Of a DNA stretch of 49,485 bases, positions 25,277-34,359 are shown in pieces. The position numbers were made by a program, and so were the translations under genes. Each line of letters starts with the position of its first letter. Within the stretch, counting starts at the first letter, position 1. Below the pieces are notes generated by a model. That model was not told where the DNA came from. It worked only from the letters and a program-made list of their open reading frames with translations, and made no database searches. The DNA is from Planctomycetota bacterium (lineage in GTDB: Bacteria; Planctomycetota; UBA1135; GCA-002686595), in the NCBI GenBank assembly GCA_028823345.1, contig JAPKBR010000028.1, positions 1 through 49,485 of the forward strand. Direction: 5' to 3'.

Positions 25277-27831
25277 GGAAGAGAATTGAATCGGCGTCCG
25301 GCCTGCATCCGGCTCCCATCTTTGTCTTCTTCGCTTTCGCCTTTGTGGCCGTGGCTGGCGCAGCCCTGCGGTTGTGCTTGCTGGCGCCGGGTGAACAGCC
25401 CAGCACCGGTCGACTCGACGAGGGCCCGACACCTGCCTTCGTTCTGGTTGACCGGGACGGGTCACCCCTCGCCCGCTCGGTGGAAGTCGCTACGCTTTCG
25501 GTCTCGCCGCGGGCCTTGCTGCGCGTGCACACCCCTTGGCGTATTGCTGACGGTCTTGCTGATTTGCTCGACTGGGGCACCCTAGTCGAAGAGGATCCGC
25601 TGTTGACCATGCCTGCAGTGATCATGTCCCGCATTTTGCCCAAGGGCGTCGCTGCCGGGGGCGGTTGGCTGGCTCCCCGGGAGCCGCGTCTCTTGCGCTT
25701 CAACAGTCAACGGGCCGAGGCCTTGACAGCTTGGATCGAAGCGGGCGGAGGCCTCATGTCTCAGCCACTTACAGGCGTCGCCGTCATTGACATTGAGGGT
25801 AGCTCGGATTCCACCTTGGCTTGGGCGCCGACCCTGTTGCTCGATGAGGACCAGCGCATAGCTGCTCTGGAGGCAGGAGGGGTCGGTCATCCCGAGCGCT
25901 GGACCAAGCACCTTTTGAATGGGGTGGCCCGGGCCCTGGGGTTGCAAGACGAAGACGGGGATGTGGTCTTGAGCGCGCTGCCCGTGGATCTAGCACGCAA
26001 ACTTGAGGGCAAGAATCGTGGTGATCGGGCGCTCATTTTGCGCGACCAAATTTGGGCGGAATGGATGCCTACTCAGCACCGCATCGTTGCCCGTGGTGTC
26101 GATCCGGTTCGCGCCGCGCACATCAAAAAGTGGATGGCGGGGGAAAGGGTCTTCGGTTGGCAACTCAGCTTGAAGCTCTGCTTGGAGCGTCGTCACGCCA
26201 CCAGTTCTGGGGGGAGCGCTTCGGTTCCCATGGGAGAGCCTCGTCCCGACGAACTCGGAGCGGATTCCTTTGACATCCTCGGGCATTGGGGAAGTCTTGG
26301 TCTCAGGGACGCAAACGCCCAGGCCCTTCGCGAGCGTGGGGTGGACCCCGCGAAACTCTACTGGGAGGGGTCCCGAGATCCGTTGCAAGCGCGCAGCTAT
26401 GACTTGGCCAACAATGAGCGTCCCTGGTCGGGGCTTGAGTACCTCGGCCGTAAGTTGTTGTCCGAGGATCTTTGGCAGGATCGGATCAAGCGTGCGCCGC
26501 GCACTTACTCCAAAGAGAGCCGCAGATTGGCCCAGGATCGCGTGGGCGATTGGAAGGATGGCTTGCCTGATTTCTATATCAGCGCCAGTGAGGCGGTGGC
26601 CCCGCCGGTGGTGCGGACCACCTTGGACGCGGATTTGCAGCAGGCCCTGCACAGTGAGTTGGCCGAGACCCTCGAGCGCACCGAAGCAGCCAGCGTCTCG
26701 ATCATCGTGGTTGAGGCGGAGACCGGCGATGTACTGGCCGTCGGTTCCAAATCCCCTTTTCCGCTCAGTGGCTTTGATTCCACTAAGTTGCGCTTCACGC
26801 CCGGTTCTATCATGAAGCCCTTGGTCATGGCCATCGCCCTGGGCATAGGAGTGGTTCAGCCCGGTGAGATGTTCCGCACCTTTGCGCCCAATGGAATCCT
26901 GCTGAAGCAGGGTCGCGACCAGAGGCGGATCCGCGAAGCAAAGGGAGCTCCCCAGGAGTACAAGATCAGCGCGACCTCTGCCCTGGCCCATTCGGTCAAC
27001 GCGGTGATGGTGCAGATTGGTCAGCGAATTGAGGCCCGGGTTTTCCGCCAAGCCCTGGCGGGGTGCGGCCTAGGTCAAGCTCCCGGTGTGGGGATGGGCC
27101 CCGAGTCCTCCGGCTCCTTGCCGCCCCTTGTAAATGGCACCTGGAACCGGACTTACACCCATGCCTCCGTGTCCTTCGGCCATGAGTTATCGGTCACCCT
27201 TTGGCAGCAAGCGGCGGCCCTGAGTACCCTCGCCCGTGGTGGTGGATATCGGCCCTTGCGCTTGCTGAAAGAAGTGAGCCAAGGCGGCAATGTTTGGCCC
27301 ATCGAGCTAGAGCCCGAGGAGCGTGTGTTTACCCCTGATGCCTGCGCCCAAGTCCTGACCATGTTGGAGGTTGGGGCCAAGGAAGGCACCGGAAGCCGAG
27401 TAGCTGGTGGCGGTGCCCTCGCTGAACTCTCTTGGTTTGGAAGCAAAACGGGCACCACCGAAAAGGAAGAAGGCGTGCCCTGCTCGCACCTGGAAGCGGA
27501 ACACCAACTGCACCACAAGGAGCAGGGGACCGCTTGTTCTAGCGCATGTTTCCGCACCTTGCGGGGCAAGCGTGCCCATCCCCACTCGTGCTACACCTCT
27601 TCCATGTGCCTGATGGGTCGCCTAACCCAAGATGGGCCCATGATCCTGGTGCTGGTGGTGGCCGACGAGCGGGGCAAGGGCCCGCGCTATGGTGCGGACG
27701 TGGCGGGTCCCGCTGCTGTGCACCTCCTGCGCCTGGCCCTTGGTCTCGATCGGGTGCGCGGAGAAGTACGGCAGGCTCCCGAGCGCTTGACCGCAGATGC
27801 CTATGACCTGAAGGAGCAGCCTTGGAAATGA
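25273..27831 (+). CDS. ftsI: Penicillin-binding protein, FtsI-type transpeptidase with Cys/His-rich insertion
   Basis: FtsI (PBP3) cross-links septal peptidoglycan. The protein starts with TTG at 25273 overlapping the ftsL stop, and has a membrane anchor at about 14-38. The transpeptidase motifs are SIMK (Ser512-Lys515), SVN (574-576) and KTGT (Lys725 onward). At 852 residues it is much longer than the usual 570-700; part of the excess is in the N-terminal pedestal domain. Right after KTG there is an insertion of about 50 residues (about 730-785) with Cys737, 755, 759, 773 and 779 and several His, absent from typical PBPs. After it the sequence returns to the family with MILVLVVADE. The stop overlaps the murE ATG as ATGA. 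Confidence 0.9.
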   Translation: MRKRIESASGLHPAPIFVFFAFAFVAVAGAALRLCLLAPGEQPSTGRLDEGPTPAFVLVDRDGSPLARSVEVATLSVSPRALLRVHTPWRIADGLADLLDWGTLVEEDPLLTMPAVIMSRILPKGVAAGGGWLAPREPRLLRFNSQRAEALTAWIEAGGGLMSQPLTGVAVIDIEGSSDSTLAWAPTLLLDEDQRIAALEAGGVGHPERWTKHLLNGVARALGLQDEDGDVVLSALPVDLARKLEGKNRGDRALILRDQIWAEWMPTQHRIVARGVDPVRAAHIKKWMAGERVFGWQLSLKLCLERRHATSSGGSASVPMGEPRPDELGADSFDILGHWGSLGLRDANAQALRERGVDPAKLYWEGSRDPLQARSYDLANNERPWSGLEYLGRKLLSEDLWQDRIKRAPRTYSKESRRLAQDRVGDWKDGLPDFYISASEAVAPPVVRTTLDADLQQALHSELAETLERTEAASVSIIVVEAETGDVLAVGSKSPFPLSGFDSTKLRFTPGSIMKPLVMAIALGIGVVQPGEMFRTFAPNGILLKQGRDQRRIREAKGAPQEYKISATSALAHSVNAVMVQIGQRIEARVFRQALAGCGLGQAPGVGMGPESSGSLPPLVNGTWNRTYTHASVSFGHELSVTLWQQAAALSTLARGGGYRPLRLLKEVSQGGNVWPIELEPEERVFTPDACAQVLTMLEVGAKEGTGSRVAGGGALAELSWFGSKTGTTEKEEGVPCSHLEAEHQLHHKEQGTACSSACFRTLRGKRAHPHSCYTSSMCLMGRLTQDGPMILVLVVADERGKGPRYGADVAGPAAVHLLRLALGLDRVRGEVRQAPERLTADAYDLKEQPWK

Positions 27832-29420
27832 AACTGTCCGAACTCATTCAAGCCATCGGCGGTGAGGTGTACTCCTGTGGATCTCAAGGTCAGGACGCCG
27901 AGTCCGTGGTCAGTGCAGCCCAGCTGGATTCGCGCTTAGTGCGCCCGGGCCACCTTTTCGCGGCCCTGGCTGGTAGCCAGTCGGACGGGCAACAGTTCAT
28001 CAGCGATGCACGGCGTAACGGAGCGGTGGCGGTCTTGAGCGAGCGCGCCATCGATCTAAAGCAAGCGCCCCTCCAGTGGATTCACCCCGAACCCGCCCGG
28101 GCCCTTGGGGAGGCCTGCCATTTGCTCCAGGGTCAACCTACCCAGAACATGAAGGTCATCGGCATCACCGGGACCAACGGCAAGACCACCACGGCTCATA
28201 TCTTGGCGCATATTCTGAGGCAGAATGGAATGCAGCCGGGAGTTGTGGGAACCGTGGGGCACAGCTTGGCCAAGGGCATCATGCTGCCCGCCAGTCACAC
28301 CACCCCCGGAGCGCCGGAGCTGGCCCATATCGCGGCCCAGCACCGGGATCTGGGAGGCGACAGTATTGTGTTGGAGCTCAGTTCTCACGCCTTGGTGCAG
28401 GAGCGTCATAGGGGCCTTGAGTTCGACGCGGCTGTCTTCACTAACTTGACTCGGGAACACTTGGACTATCACGGCGACATGGGGGCTTATCAAGCCGCCA
28501 AGGGTCGCTTGTTCGCCGCCCTTAAACCAGGGGCGCGAGCTATTGGAAACCTTGACGACCACGCTTGGCCTGGCTTTGCTGCCATGGCCCGAGAGCGGGG
28601 CGCTGAGGTATTGACAACCAGCACGCGACAGCGTGCCGATTTGTGCGCGTCGAAACTGCGGATGACTAGAATGGGAACTTACTTTTACTTTCAAGGGATG
28701 GGGATCTCTGAACGAAAAGTTTCTTTACCCCTTTGTGGTCGTTTCAATGTGGAGAACGCACTTGCGGCACTTGGTTGCGCGCTTGTCGCGGGGGTAAGAC
28801 TGGACCACGCGTTGGACAGTCTCGCCTCCTGCACGCCAGCCCCAGGACGAATGGAAGTCCTCGGGGCGGGCGGCGACCCTTTACATGGGGCTTCCTCGTA
28901 TGGGGAGCCTGGTGCCCAGGCCAGGGCCGTGGTCGACGGTGCTGCTGGTGCCCACGCCAGGGTCGTGGTCGACTATGCCCACACCCCCGACGCTCTTGCT
29001 CAAGCCCTCGAAGCCCTGCGTGCTTCCCAGGCCGAACCGGGTCGTTTGATCTGCGTGTTTGGTTGCGGTGGCGAGCGGGATCAAGGGAAGCGTTCCCTCA
29101 TGGGCCGAGTTGCCAGTCAATATGCGGATCACCTGGTCGTGACCAACGACAATCCCCGCTCAGAAGATCCCGCCGAGATAGCCGCCTGCATCATGGAGGG
29201 GGTGGACTCATCCGTCTGTGAGGTGGAGTTGGAATTGGATCGGGAATTGGCGATCCGTTCGGTCTTGGCTCCGGAAATCCTGCGCGATCCGACCAACACG
29301 ATCTTGGTAGCGGGCAAGGGGCACGAAACCAGCCAGGTGGATGCAACCGGCGTCCATGTGTTCGACGACCGGGCTTTGATTCGCGAAATCTTGCAGGAGG
29401 TTGTTCCGTGCCGAGTTTGA
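27828..29420 (+). CDS. murE: UDP-MurNAc-L-Ala-D-Glu--meso-diaminopimelate ligase MurE
   Basis: MurE adds the third residue of the peptidoglycan stem peptide with ATP. The ATG at 27828 overlaps the ftsI stop and has AAGGAG at 27811-27816. Residues 1-105 form the UDP-binding domain; the P-loop GTNGKTT is at 115-121, and the conserved HPEP/ELSSHAL and NLTREHLDYHGDM segments follow. DNPR at 441-444 is the known signature for meso-diaminopimelate rather than lysine. The length of 530 exceeds the usual 480-500 because about 22 residues are inserted between GRMEVLGAGG and VVVDYAHTPD, partly by an internal duplication (28911-28973). It overlaps murF by 13 bases. Confidence 0.95.
   Translation: MKLSELIQAIGGEVYSCGSQGQDAESVVSAAQLDSRLVRPGHLFAALAGSQSDGQQFISDARRNGAVAVLSERAIDLKQAPLQWIHPEPARALGEACHLLQGQPTQNMKVIGITGTNGKTTTAHILAHILRQNGMQPGVVGTVGHSLAKGIMLPASHTTPGAPELAHIAAQHRDLGGDSIVLELSSHALVQERHRGLEFDAAVFTNLTREHLDYHGDMGAYQAAKGRLFAALKPGARAIGNLDDHAWPGFAAMARERGAEVLTTSTRQRADLCASKLRMTRMGTYFYFQGMGISERKVSLPLCGRFNVENALAALGCALVAGVRLDHALDSLASCTPAPGRMEVLGAGGDPLHGASSYGEPGAQARAVVDGAAGAHARVVVDYAHTPDALAQALEALRASQAEPGRLICVFGCGGERDQGKRSLMGRVASQYADHLVVTNDNPRSEDPAEIAACIMEGVDSSVCEVELELDRELAIRSVLAPEILRDPTNTILVAGKGHETSQVDATGVHVFDDRALIREILQEVVPCRV
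28911..28973 (+). repeat. In-frame 27-bp direct repeat inside murE
   Basis: The segments 28911-28937 and 28947-28973 match at 25 of 27 positions, with a period of 36 bases, so the repeat adds 12 residues. It encodes GAQARAVVD and then GAHARVVVD just before the conserved YAHTPD motif of MurE. The pattern suggests a tandem duplication that copied the strand leading into the active-site region. Confidence 0.8.
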
Positions 29421-30820
29421 CTCTGGATGCGATCCGCAAGGCCAGTGGCGCACGGCTCGTGCAGGGCCCTGAGCAACTCGAACTGTCGGGCATTTCCACC
29501 GACACTCGCTCGATTCAAAAGGGTGATCTGTTCCTCGCTCTTTCAGGCCCTAGTTTTGATGGTCAAGCTTTTGCCCAGCAGGCGGTGCAGGCCGGCGCGC
29601 GCGCGGTTTTGCTGCGCGAGGGAGACACCCTGCCTGAGTTGCCCGATCAAGTGGCTCTCTTGACCTGCGCCAATCCCCGCCGGGCCCTGGGAGAAATTGG
29701 CGCGGCCTATCGCCTCCGCCAGGATGTGCACGTGCTGGGGATTACTGGTTCCTGTGGGAAAACCAGCACGAAGCAAATCCTGTTGCAGTTGCTCGAGCAT
29801 TCACCCTTGAATGTCAGCGCGTCCCCCGCTTCATTTAACAATGACATTGGTGTTCCCCACACCCTCCTCAGTTGCGCCCCAGAAACCGACGTGCTGATCC
29901 TGGAAATGGGCACCAATGGAAAGGGCGAGATTGCAAATCTCTGTCGCTTGGCCCATCCCACCAGCGCTATTGTGACCAACGTGGGGCCGAGTCACCTCGA
30001 AGGCCTCGATGACGAAGATGGGGTCGCCCTGGAGAAAAGCGCCCTTCCTGCTTCCCTCAACGCCAGCGGTTTCTGTGTGCTCAATGCCCAGTGCCCGCGC
30101 ACCGCGCGCATGCGCCGATTGACCCGGGCTCGGGTTTTGACCTTTGGCTTGGGAGACGAGGGCGACTTGGTGGCACGGGACCTGGTGTTTCACGAGGGCT
30201 GTTCGGTCTTCACCTTGGATGGGGACGCGGTCCGTCAGCCCCGGCAAGTGCGCGTTCCCTTGCTGGGACATCACCAAGTTCAAAATGTACTCGCTGCCCT
30301 GTGCGCGGGAATCGGCTTAGGCCTTGAGTTGGACGTACTGATTGCGGGTTTGCCCCAGGTGACCGCCAGCCCCGGTCGTGGGGTGCAGCATCAGGTGGCC
30401 GGTATGCGCTTGATTGACGAAACTTACAACTCCAATCCTTGTTCCATGCGCGCTGCCCTGCGTGTTCTGGCTGGGATGGATGATTGCCAGCGCCGAGTCC
30501 TGGTGATGGGGGACATGAACGAGCTCGGGGAAGACTCCGAGGACTTGCACCAGGAAATTGGAGCGGATCTTGCGGGTGCGGGTTTGAGCCAGGTGATCCT
30601 GGTGGGCCCCAAAGTGCAAGCCACCCATCAAGCAGCTCTTGAAGCGGGCATGCCAAACAACGCAGTGTTGTATTTCCCTGATTTGGAGAGCGTCCGTGCA
30701 GCCTTGCCCGCACAGTTGTGCGCGGGGGATACGGTGTTGCTCAAAGGCAGCCGTGGCGCCCGTTTGGATCAACTGGTCACCGACCTGCTTGCCCCTCAGG
30801 GGGCGGCGCAACTCGCCTAA
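29408..30820 (+). CDS. murF: UDP-MurNAc-tripeptide--D-Ala-D-Ala ligase MurF
   Basis: MurF adds D-Ala-D-Ala to the UDP-MurNAc-tripeptide. The start is GTG at 29408, with GGAGG at 29396-29400. The N-terminal domain has DTRSIQKGDLFLALSG, the P-loop is GITGSCGKTST (Lys118), and SFNNDIGVPHTLL, ILEMGTNGKGEI and LIDETYNSNPCSM are MurF signatures. The length of 470 residues is typical. It overlaps the end of murE by 13 bases, and mraY follows after five bases. Confidence 0.95.
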   Translation: MPSLTLDAIRKASGARLVQGPEQLELSGISTDTRSIQKGDLFLALSGPSFDGQAFAQQAVQAGARAVLLREGDTLPELPDQVALLTCANPRRALGEIGAAYRLRQDVHVLGITGSCGKTSTKQILLQLLEHSPLNVSASPASFNNDIGVPHTLLSCAPETDVLILEMGTNGKGEIANLCRLAHPTSAIVTNVGPSHLEGLDDEDGVALEKSALPASLNASGFCVLNAQCPRTARMRRLTRARVLTFGLGDEGDLVARDLVFHEGCSVFTLDGDAVRQPRQVRVPLLGHHQVQNVLAALCAGIGLGLELDVLIAGLPQVTASPGRGVQHQVAGMRLIDETYNSNPCSMRAALRVLAGMDDCQRRVLVMGDMNELGEDSEDLHQEIGADLAGAGLSQVILVGPKVQATHQAALEAGMPNNAVLYFPDLESVRAALPAQLCAGDTVLLKGSRGARLDQLVTDLLAPQGAAQLA

Positions 30821-30825
30821 GCCTG

Positions 30826-31974
30826 ATGCTGTACACCCTGATGCACGAGTATGCCGGTTTGGGTATCTTTCGCTACATCAGTTTCCGAGGGGCCATGGCC
30901 GTGCTCACGGGCTTTACCCTGGCGCTGGTGATGGGCGGCCCCGTGATCTCCTGGCTCGGTCGTCATCGTATTGGCGAAGACGTGAGCAAGAGCGACTCAA
31001 AGGATCTCGCGTCATATTCGTCGTTAGCTGGCAAGCAAGGTACTCCCACCATGGGTGGTTCCTTTCTGATCGCGTCTTTGCTGCTGACCACTTTGCTTTG
31101 GTGTCGGCTGGACAACGTGCATGTGATTCTCGGCTTGGTCCTGGTGGCCGGCCTTGGGGCCGTGGGTTTCGTGGATGACTACCTGAAGCTCGCCGTGCGT
31201 GGCAGGGATGGCTTGAGCGAAAAGAGCAAGCTGCTCGGGCAGCTTGTGGTCGCGGGCCTTGTGGTGGCGGCCATGGCCTGGACTGCCCATGTGTCCGGTC
31301 GACACAACATGCTGGCCATGCATCCGCCCTTTTTTAAGGGCTGGTCCCTTGATCTAGGTCAGGATATTTTTGGCATGGGGATTTTTGTGGTTGTCGGTTG
31401 GCTGGTGGTGGCCGGGACGGCGAATGCTGTCAACATCACCGACGGCATGGACGGGCTGGCCGCCGGTTGCACCATGTTCGCAGGGGGCGCGTTGGCGATC
31501 TTCTGTTACGTCATGGGGCGCTGGGATTGGACGAACTATTTAGGGCTGACCTTTGTGCCCGAGGCTGCGGAGATGAGCGTCATGGGCGGAGCCATGGTGG
31601 GGGCTTGCGCAGGCTTCCTGTGGTACAACGCGTTCCCCGCCCGGGTCTTCATGGGGGATTCCGGATCCCTGCCCTTGGGAGGCTTGCTTGGCTGGATGGC
31701 ACTTGTCAGCAAGCAGGAATTGGTCCTGCCCTTGATCGCTCTGGTGCCCTTCGCGGCCCTTGGATCAACGGCACTCCAGCGGATCTATTTCAGAATGAGT
31801 GGCGGCAAGCGAATCTTCACCATCGCGCCGTTGCACCATGCTTACACCTTGAAGGGAGGCCTCTTCCGGGCGGCGCCCTCTAAGAAAGTTCACGAGGTCA
31901 CCGTGGTGGTGCGCCTTTGGCTTGTGGCGGCCCTCGCGGCTCTCACCAGTTTGGCCCTTTTAAAGGTGCGTTGA
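30826..31974 (+). CDS. mraY: Phospho-N-acetylmuramoyl-pentapeptide transferase MraY
   Basis: MraY makes lipid I by moving phospho-MurNAc-pentapeptide onto undecaprenyl phosphate in the inner membrane. The ATG at 30826 gives 382 residues; in-frame codons before it overlap murF and are not MraY-like. About ten membrane helices are present. The catalytic FVDDYLK (Asp117, Asp118), NITDGMDGLAAG (Asp206, Asp209) and the FMGDSGSLPLGG loop are intact, and PLHHAYTLKGG corresponds to the HHHYE-type histidine segment with one His fewer. KQGTPTMGG is the standard N-terminal signature. murD, which usually follows mraY, is absent; ftsW starts five bases after the stop. Confidence 0.95.
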   Translation: MLYTLMHEYAGLGIFRYISFRGAMAVLTGFTLALVMGGPVISWLGRHRIGEDVSKSDSKDLASYSSLAGKQGTPTMGGSFLIASLLLTTLLWCRLDNVHVILGLVLVAGLGAVGFVDDYLKLAVRGRDGLSEKSKLLGQLVVAGLVVAAMAWTAHVSGRHNMLAMHPPFFKGWSLDLGQDIFGMGIFVVVGWLVVAGTANAVNITDGMDGLAAGCTMFAGGALAIFCYVMGRWDWTNYLGLTFVPEAAEMSVMGGAMVGACAGFLWYNAFPARVFMGDSGSLPLGGLLGWMALVSKQELVLPLIALVPFAALGSTALQRIYFRMSGGKRIFTIAPLHHAYTLKGGLFRAAPSKKVHEVTVVVRLWLVAALAALTSLALLKVR

Positions 31975-31978
31975 TTCC

Positions 31979-33178
31979 ATGGCGCGCTTCCGAAAGAGAG
32001 CTGGCCAGCAAGGTGCTGCCCTTGAGGCTCCCACCGAAACCCAGCTGAGCATTTTTGCCCGCATTGGCACCGCAGCGGCCCCGCGTCCCGCGGCCAGCCC
32101 CCGGGAGCCAGCCCGGGCGATTTTCGGCTTAACCATAGGCATGATAGCCCTGGGATTGGTCATGCAGGTCAGTCACGCGGCGACGACCATGCCCCTAGAA
32201 GCCTTTCGCGAGGAAGTCGTGAACCTGGTGGTCATGCGCGGCCTGGCGGTCCTGGTCTTGCTCGGGGCTTGGTGGGTTGGCCTGGCGCGCTTGCGGCCGT
32301 TTGTTCCCGCTCTCGCTGTGACCGGCCTGCTGCTACTCTTGCTCGTCTTTGTGCCCGGTTTTGCGGTGGCGATCAATGGAAGTCGGCGCTGGATTCAGAT
32401 TCCCGGGCTGCCCTTCACGATTCAACCCTCCGAGGTTGCTCGGGTGTTGGCGATTCTGTGGCTGGCTAGGCGCTGCGTGGACCTGGGGGACAGGGTCAGC
32501 GGCCTGCGAGGGTATGTGCCCACGGTCTTGGCAGGCGTGGTGGTGGCCCTCCTGATCATTATTGAGCCCGATGTGGGCAGTACCCTCCTGTTTGGTGTGG
32601 CTTGGATGGCGACCATGTGGGTCGGCGGCTTTCAGGAGCGTCACCTCGCCGTGTCCGCAGTGGGCGGGGTGAGTATGGTCGTTGTCGGAGCGGCGAGCGT
32701 TCTAGGCTATGTGCGCGAGCGCTTGTCGGTCTGGCTGGGTGATGTTTCCAACGATCAAGTGCTTCGGAATGCTGAAGCCTTTGGCAGCGGTGGCTGGTTT
32801 GGCCAGGGTTTGGCCCAGGGCGGGTACCGAAACGACGGCCTGCAGTACATGCAGACCGATTACGTCTGTTCCCTAGTGGGGGAAGAGCTGGGGCTCTTTG
32901 GCGTATTGGTGCTGGTTGCCTTGTGGGGGGCCTTTGTTTGGAATGGTCTGCGCCTGGTACGCACGGTGAAGAATCGCTTTGCTGCCCTTGCGGCCTTTGG
33001 TTTGACCGTGGGGGTGACCACCCAGGCCATGATCCACTTGGCAGTTGCCACTCAACTTTCACCCCCCAAGGGCATGACCCTGCCCCTGATCAGTGATGGG
33101 GGGTCGGCCCTGATGTCCACATGTCTTGCGATTGGTTTGATTTTGGGGGCCTCAAGAGGGGAAAGCCATCCGATCTGA
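31979..33178 (+). CDS. ftsW: SEDS peptidoglycan glycosyltransferase FtsW
   Basis: FtsW polymerises glycan strands at the septum as partner of FtsI. This 399-residue protein has a cytoplasmic Ala/Pro-rich N-terminus of about 45 residues and then about ten membrane helices. SEDS features are NGSRRWIQIPG, FTIQPSEVARV, IIEPDVGSTLLFG, and MQTDYVCSLVGEELGLFG, in place of the usual EAHTDFIFAVIGEELG. The C-terminal motif reads LPLISDGGSALM rather than the common PFVSYGGSS. Position in a dcw cluster and pairing with FtsI favour FtsW over RodA. Confidence 0.9.
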   Translation: MARFRKRAGQQGAALEAPTETQLSIFARIGTAAAPRPAASPREPARAIFGLTIGMIALGLVMQVSHAATTMPLEAFREEVVNLVVMRGLAVLVLLGAWWVGLARLRPFVPALAVTGLLLLLLVFVPGFAVAINGSRRWIQIPGLPFTIQPSEVARVLAILWLARRCVDLGDRVSGLRGYVPTVLAGVVVALLIIIEPDVGSTLLFGVAWMATMWVGGFQERHLAVSAVGGVSMVVVGAASVLGYVRERLSVWLGDVSNDQVLRNAEAFGSGGWFGQGLAQGGYRNDGLQYMQTDYVCSLVGEELGLFGVLVLVALWGAFVWNGLRLVRTVKNRFAALAAFGLTVGVTTQAMIHLAVATQLSPPKGMTLPLISDGGSALMSTCLAIGLILGASRGESHPI

Positions 33179-33268
33179 TACTCACCCAGGCGTGTGCGCT
33201 TGCGCCCCCAATTCATAGGCCGTATTTTTCACTCGATTCCGTCTCAATCTCACTCTTACCACCGTCCC

Positions 33269-34351
33269 ATGCAGAAAACTGAACGCTACGGAGTCCTTGC
33301 CTTGCTCCTCCTTGTGATTACTCTCGTTGCGGTTGGCGCCTGGGGTGAGCGTCCCGATGAAGAGACGGCGGTTGCCCATCCGCAGCACCTGGATGCAGCC
33401 CACCCACGCCCCGTGGCCCCCCTCCCCGTGGACCGCCGCTTAAGTGAGCGCAAGGCTCGTGTGCACCGGGCCCTGGATGCCCAGCAGCGGGAGGCAGAAG
33501 CTCAGCGTATTGCCCAGGTCCAAACCCGGCAGCTAGCCCAAGATCAGCGAACAGCCCAGGCCCAAGTGGATCGCCGCGTGGAACCCATCGAGACGTCTCC
33601 CAGCCGACCCACTCAATTCAGCACAAGCCCGGCTCTTTCCGAGCGGGTGCACATCGTCTGCTCCGGCGACGTCTTTAGCACCATCGTCGAGAAAGAGTGC
33701 GGCGGCCGGCGTTTCAAGGGGCAGGTCTTAGCCCTCAATCCGGGCCTCAACCCCGACCGGATTCGTGTGGGTCAACGCATCATGCTCCCCGTCCGCAACG
33801 CGTCTCTCGAGACTGAAGGCCGCATGGCAGCCACCTCCAGCCCACGAGTGGCCCAGGTGGAAGCCTCCTATAAGCCCACAAGCCAGTCCTTGGGGCGCGT
33901 GCGTAGCTTGAACGTTTATGTGGTGGAGTCCGGCGATATGCTCAGTCGCATCATCAGCGCCAACTGTCCTCCAGGTGTCAAGCTCGACGACGTGCTGGCC
34001 TTAAATGGCGGAATGGACCCGAATCGGATTTTTGTAGGCCAAGAGTTACGCCTGCCCCGCAGTGCAACCCGGTCCGCCGCGCCTCCCAGTTCCAAGCGCG
34101 CTCCCAAAGAGGCTCCCAGCGGCCTGACCTACCGTGTGCGTTCAGGCGACGTTCTCAGCCGCATCGCCTCTGGTTGGGGCTGCTCTTTAGCCAGTATTGT
34201 GTCTGTGAATCCGGGCCTCAATCCCGATCGCATTCGGGAGGGGCAGCTTCTGCAAATGCCCCCGCGTAGTCTTGCCGCTCAACTGGAAGACTCTCCCCGT
34301 TTGGCCAATGTTTCGGGTCTCGGCGGTCGCAGTTGGAGCGGAGTCCAGTAG
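33269..34351 (+). CDS. Membrane-anchored protein with three LysM domains
   Basis: From the ATG at 33269 the protein has 360 residues: a membrane helix at about 8-28 (GVLALLLLVITLVAVGAWG), a Gln/Arg-rich segment predicted to be a coiled coil at about 55-110 (QQREAEAQRIAQVQTRQLAQDQ), then three LysM modules near 127-173, 216-263 and 287-332. Each has the SGD start and an NPGLNPDRIRVGQ-like second half. LysM binds N-acetylglucosamine in peptidoglycan. No catalytic domain is present, so a structural or targeting role in division or wall synthesis is likely. It sits between ftsW and murG, where murG would normally follow directly. Confidence 0.85.
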   Translation: MQKTERYGVLALLLLVITLVAVGAWGERPDEETAVAHPQHLDAAHPRPVAPLPVDRRLSERKARVHRALDAQQREAEAQRIAQVQTRQLAQDQRTAQAQVDRRVEPIETSPSRPTQFSTSPALSERVHIVCSGDVFSTIVEKECGGRRFKGQVLALNPGLNPDRIRVGQRIMLPVRNASLETEGRMAATSSPRVAQVEASYKPTSQSLGRVRSLNVYVVESGDMLSRIISANCPPGVKLDDVLALNGGMDPNRIFVGQELRLPRSATRSAAPPSSKRAPKEAPSGLTYRVRSGDVLSRIASGWGCSLASIVSVNPGLNPDRIREGQLLQMPPRSLAAQLEDSPRLANVSGLGGRSWSGVQ

Positions 34352-34359
34352 GTCAACCG

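Noticed and set aside
25990..27051. Minus-strand open frame of 353 codons
   Set aside because: It is the shadow of FtsI, which has all three PBP motifs on the plus strand.
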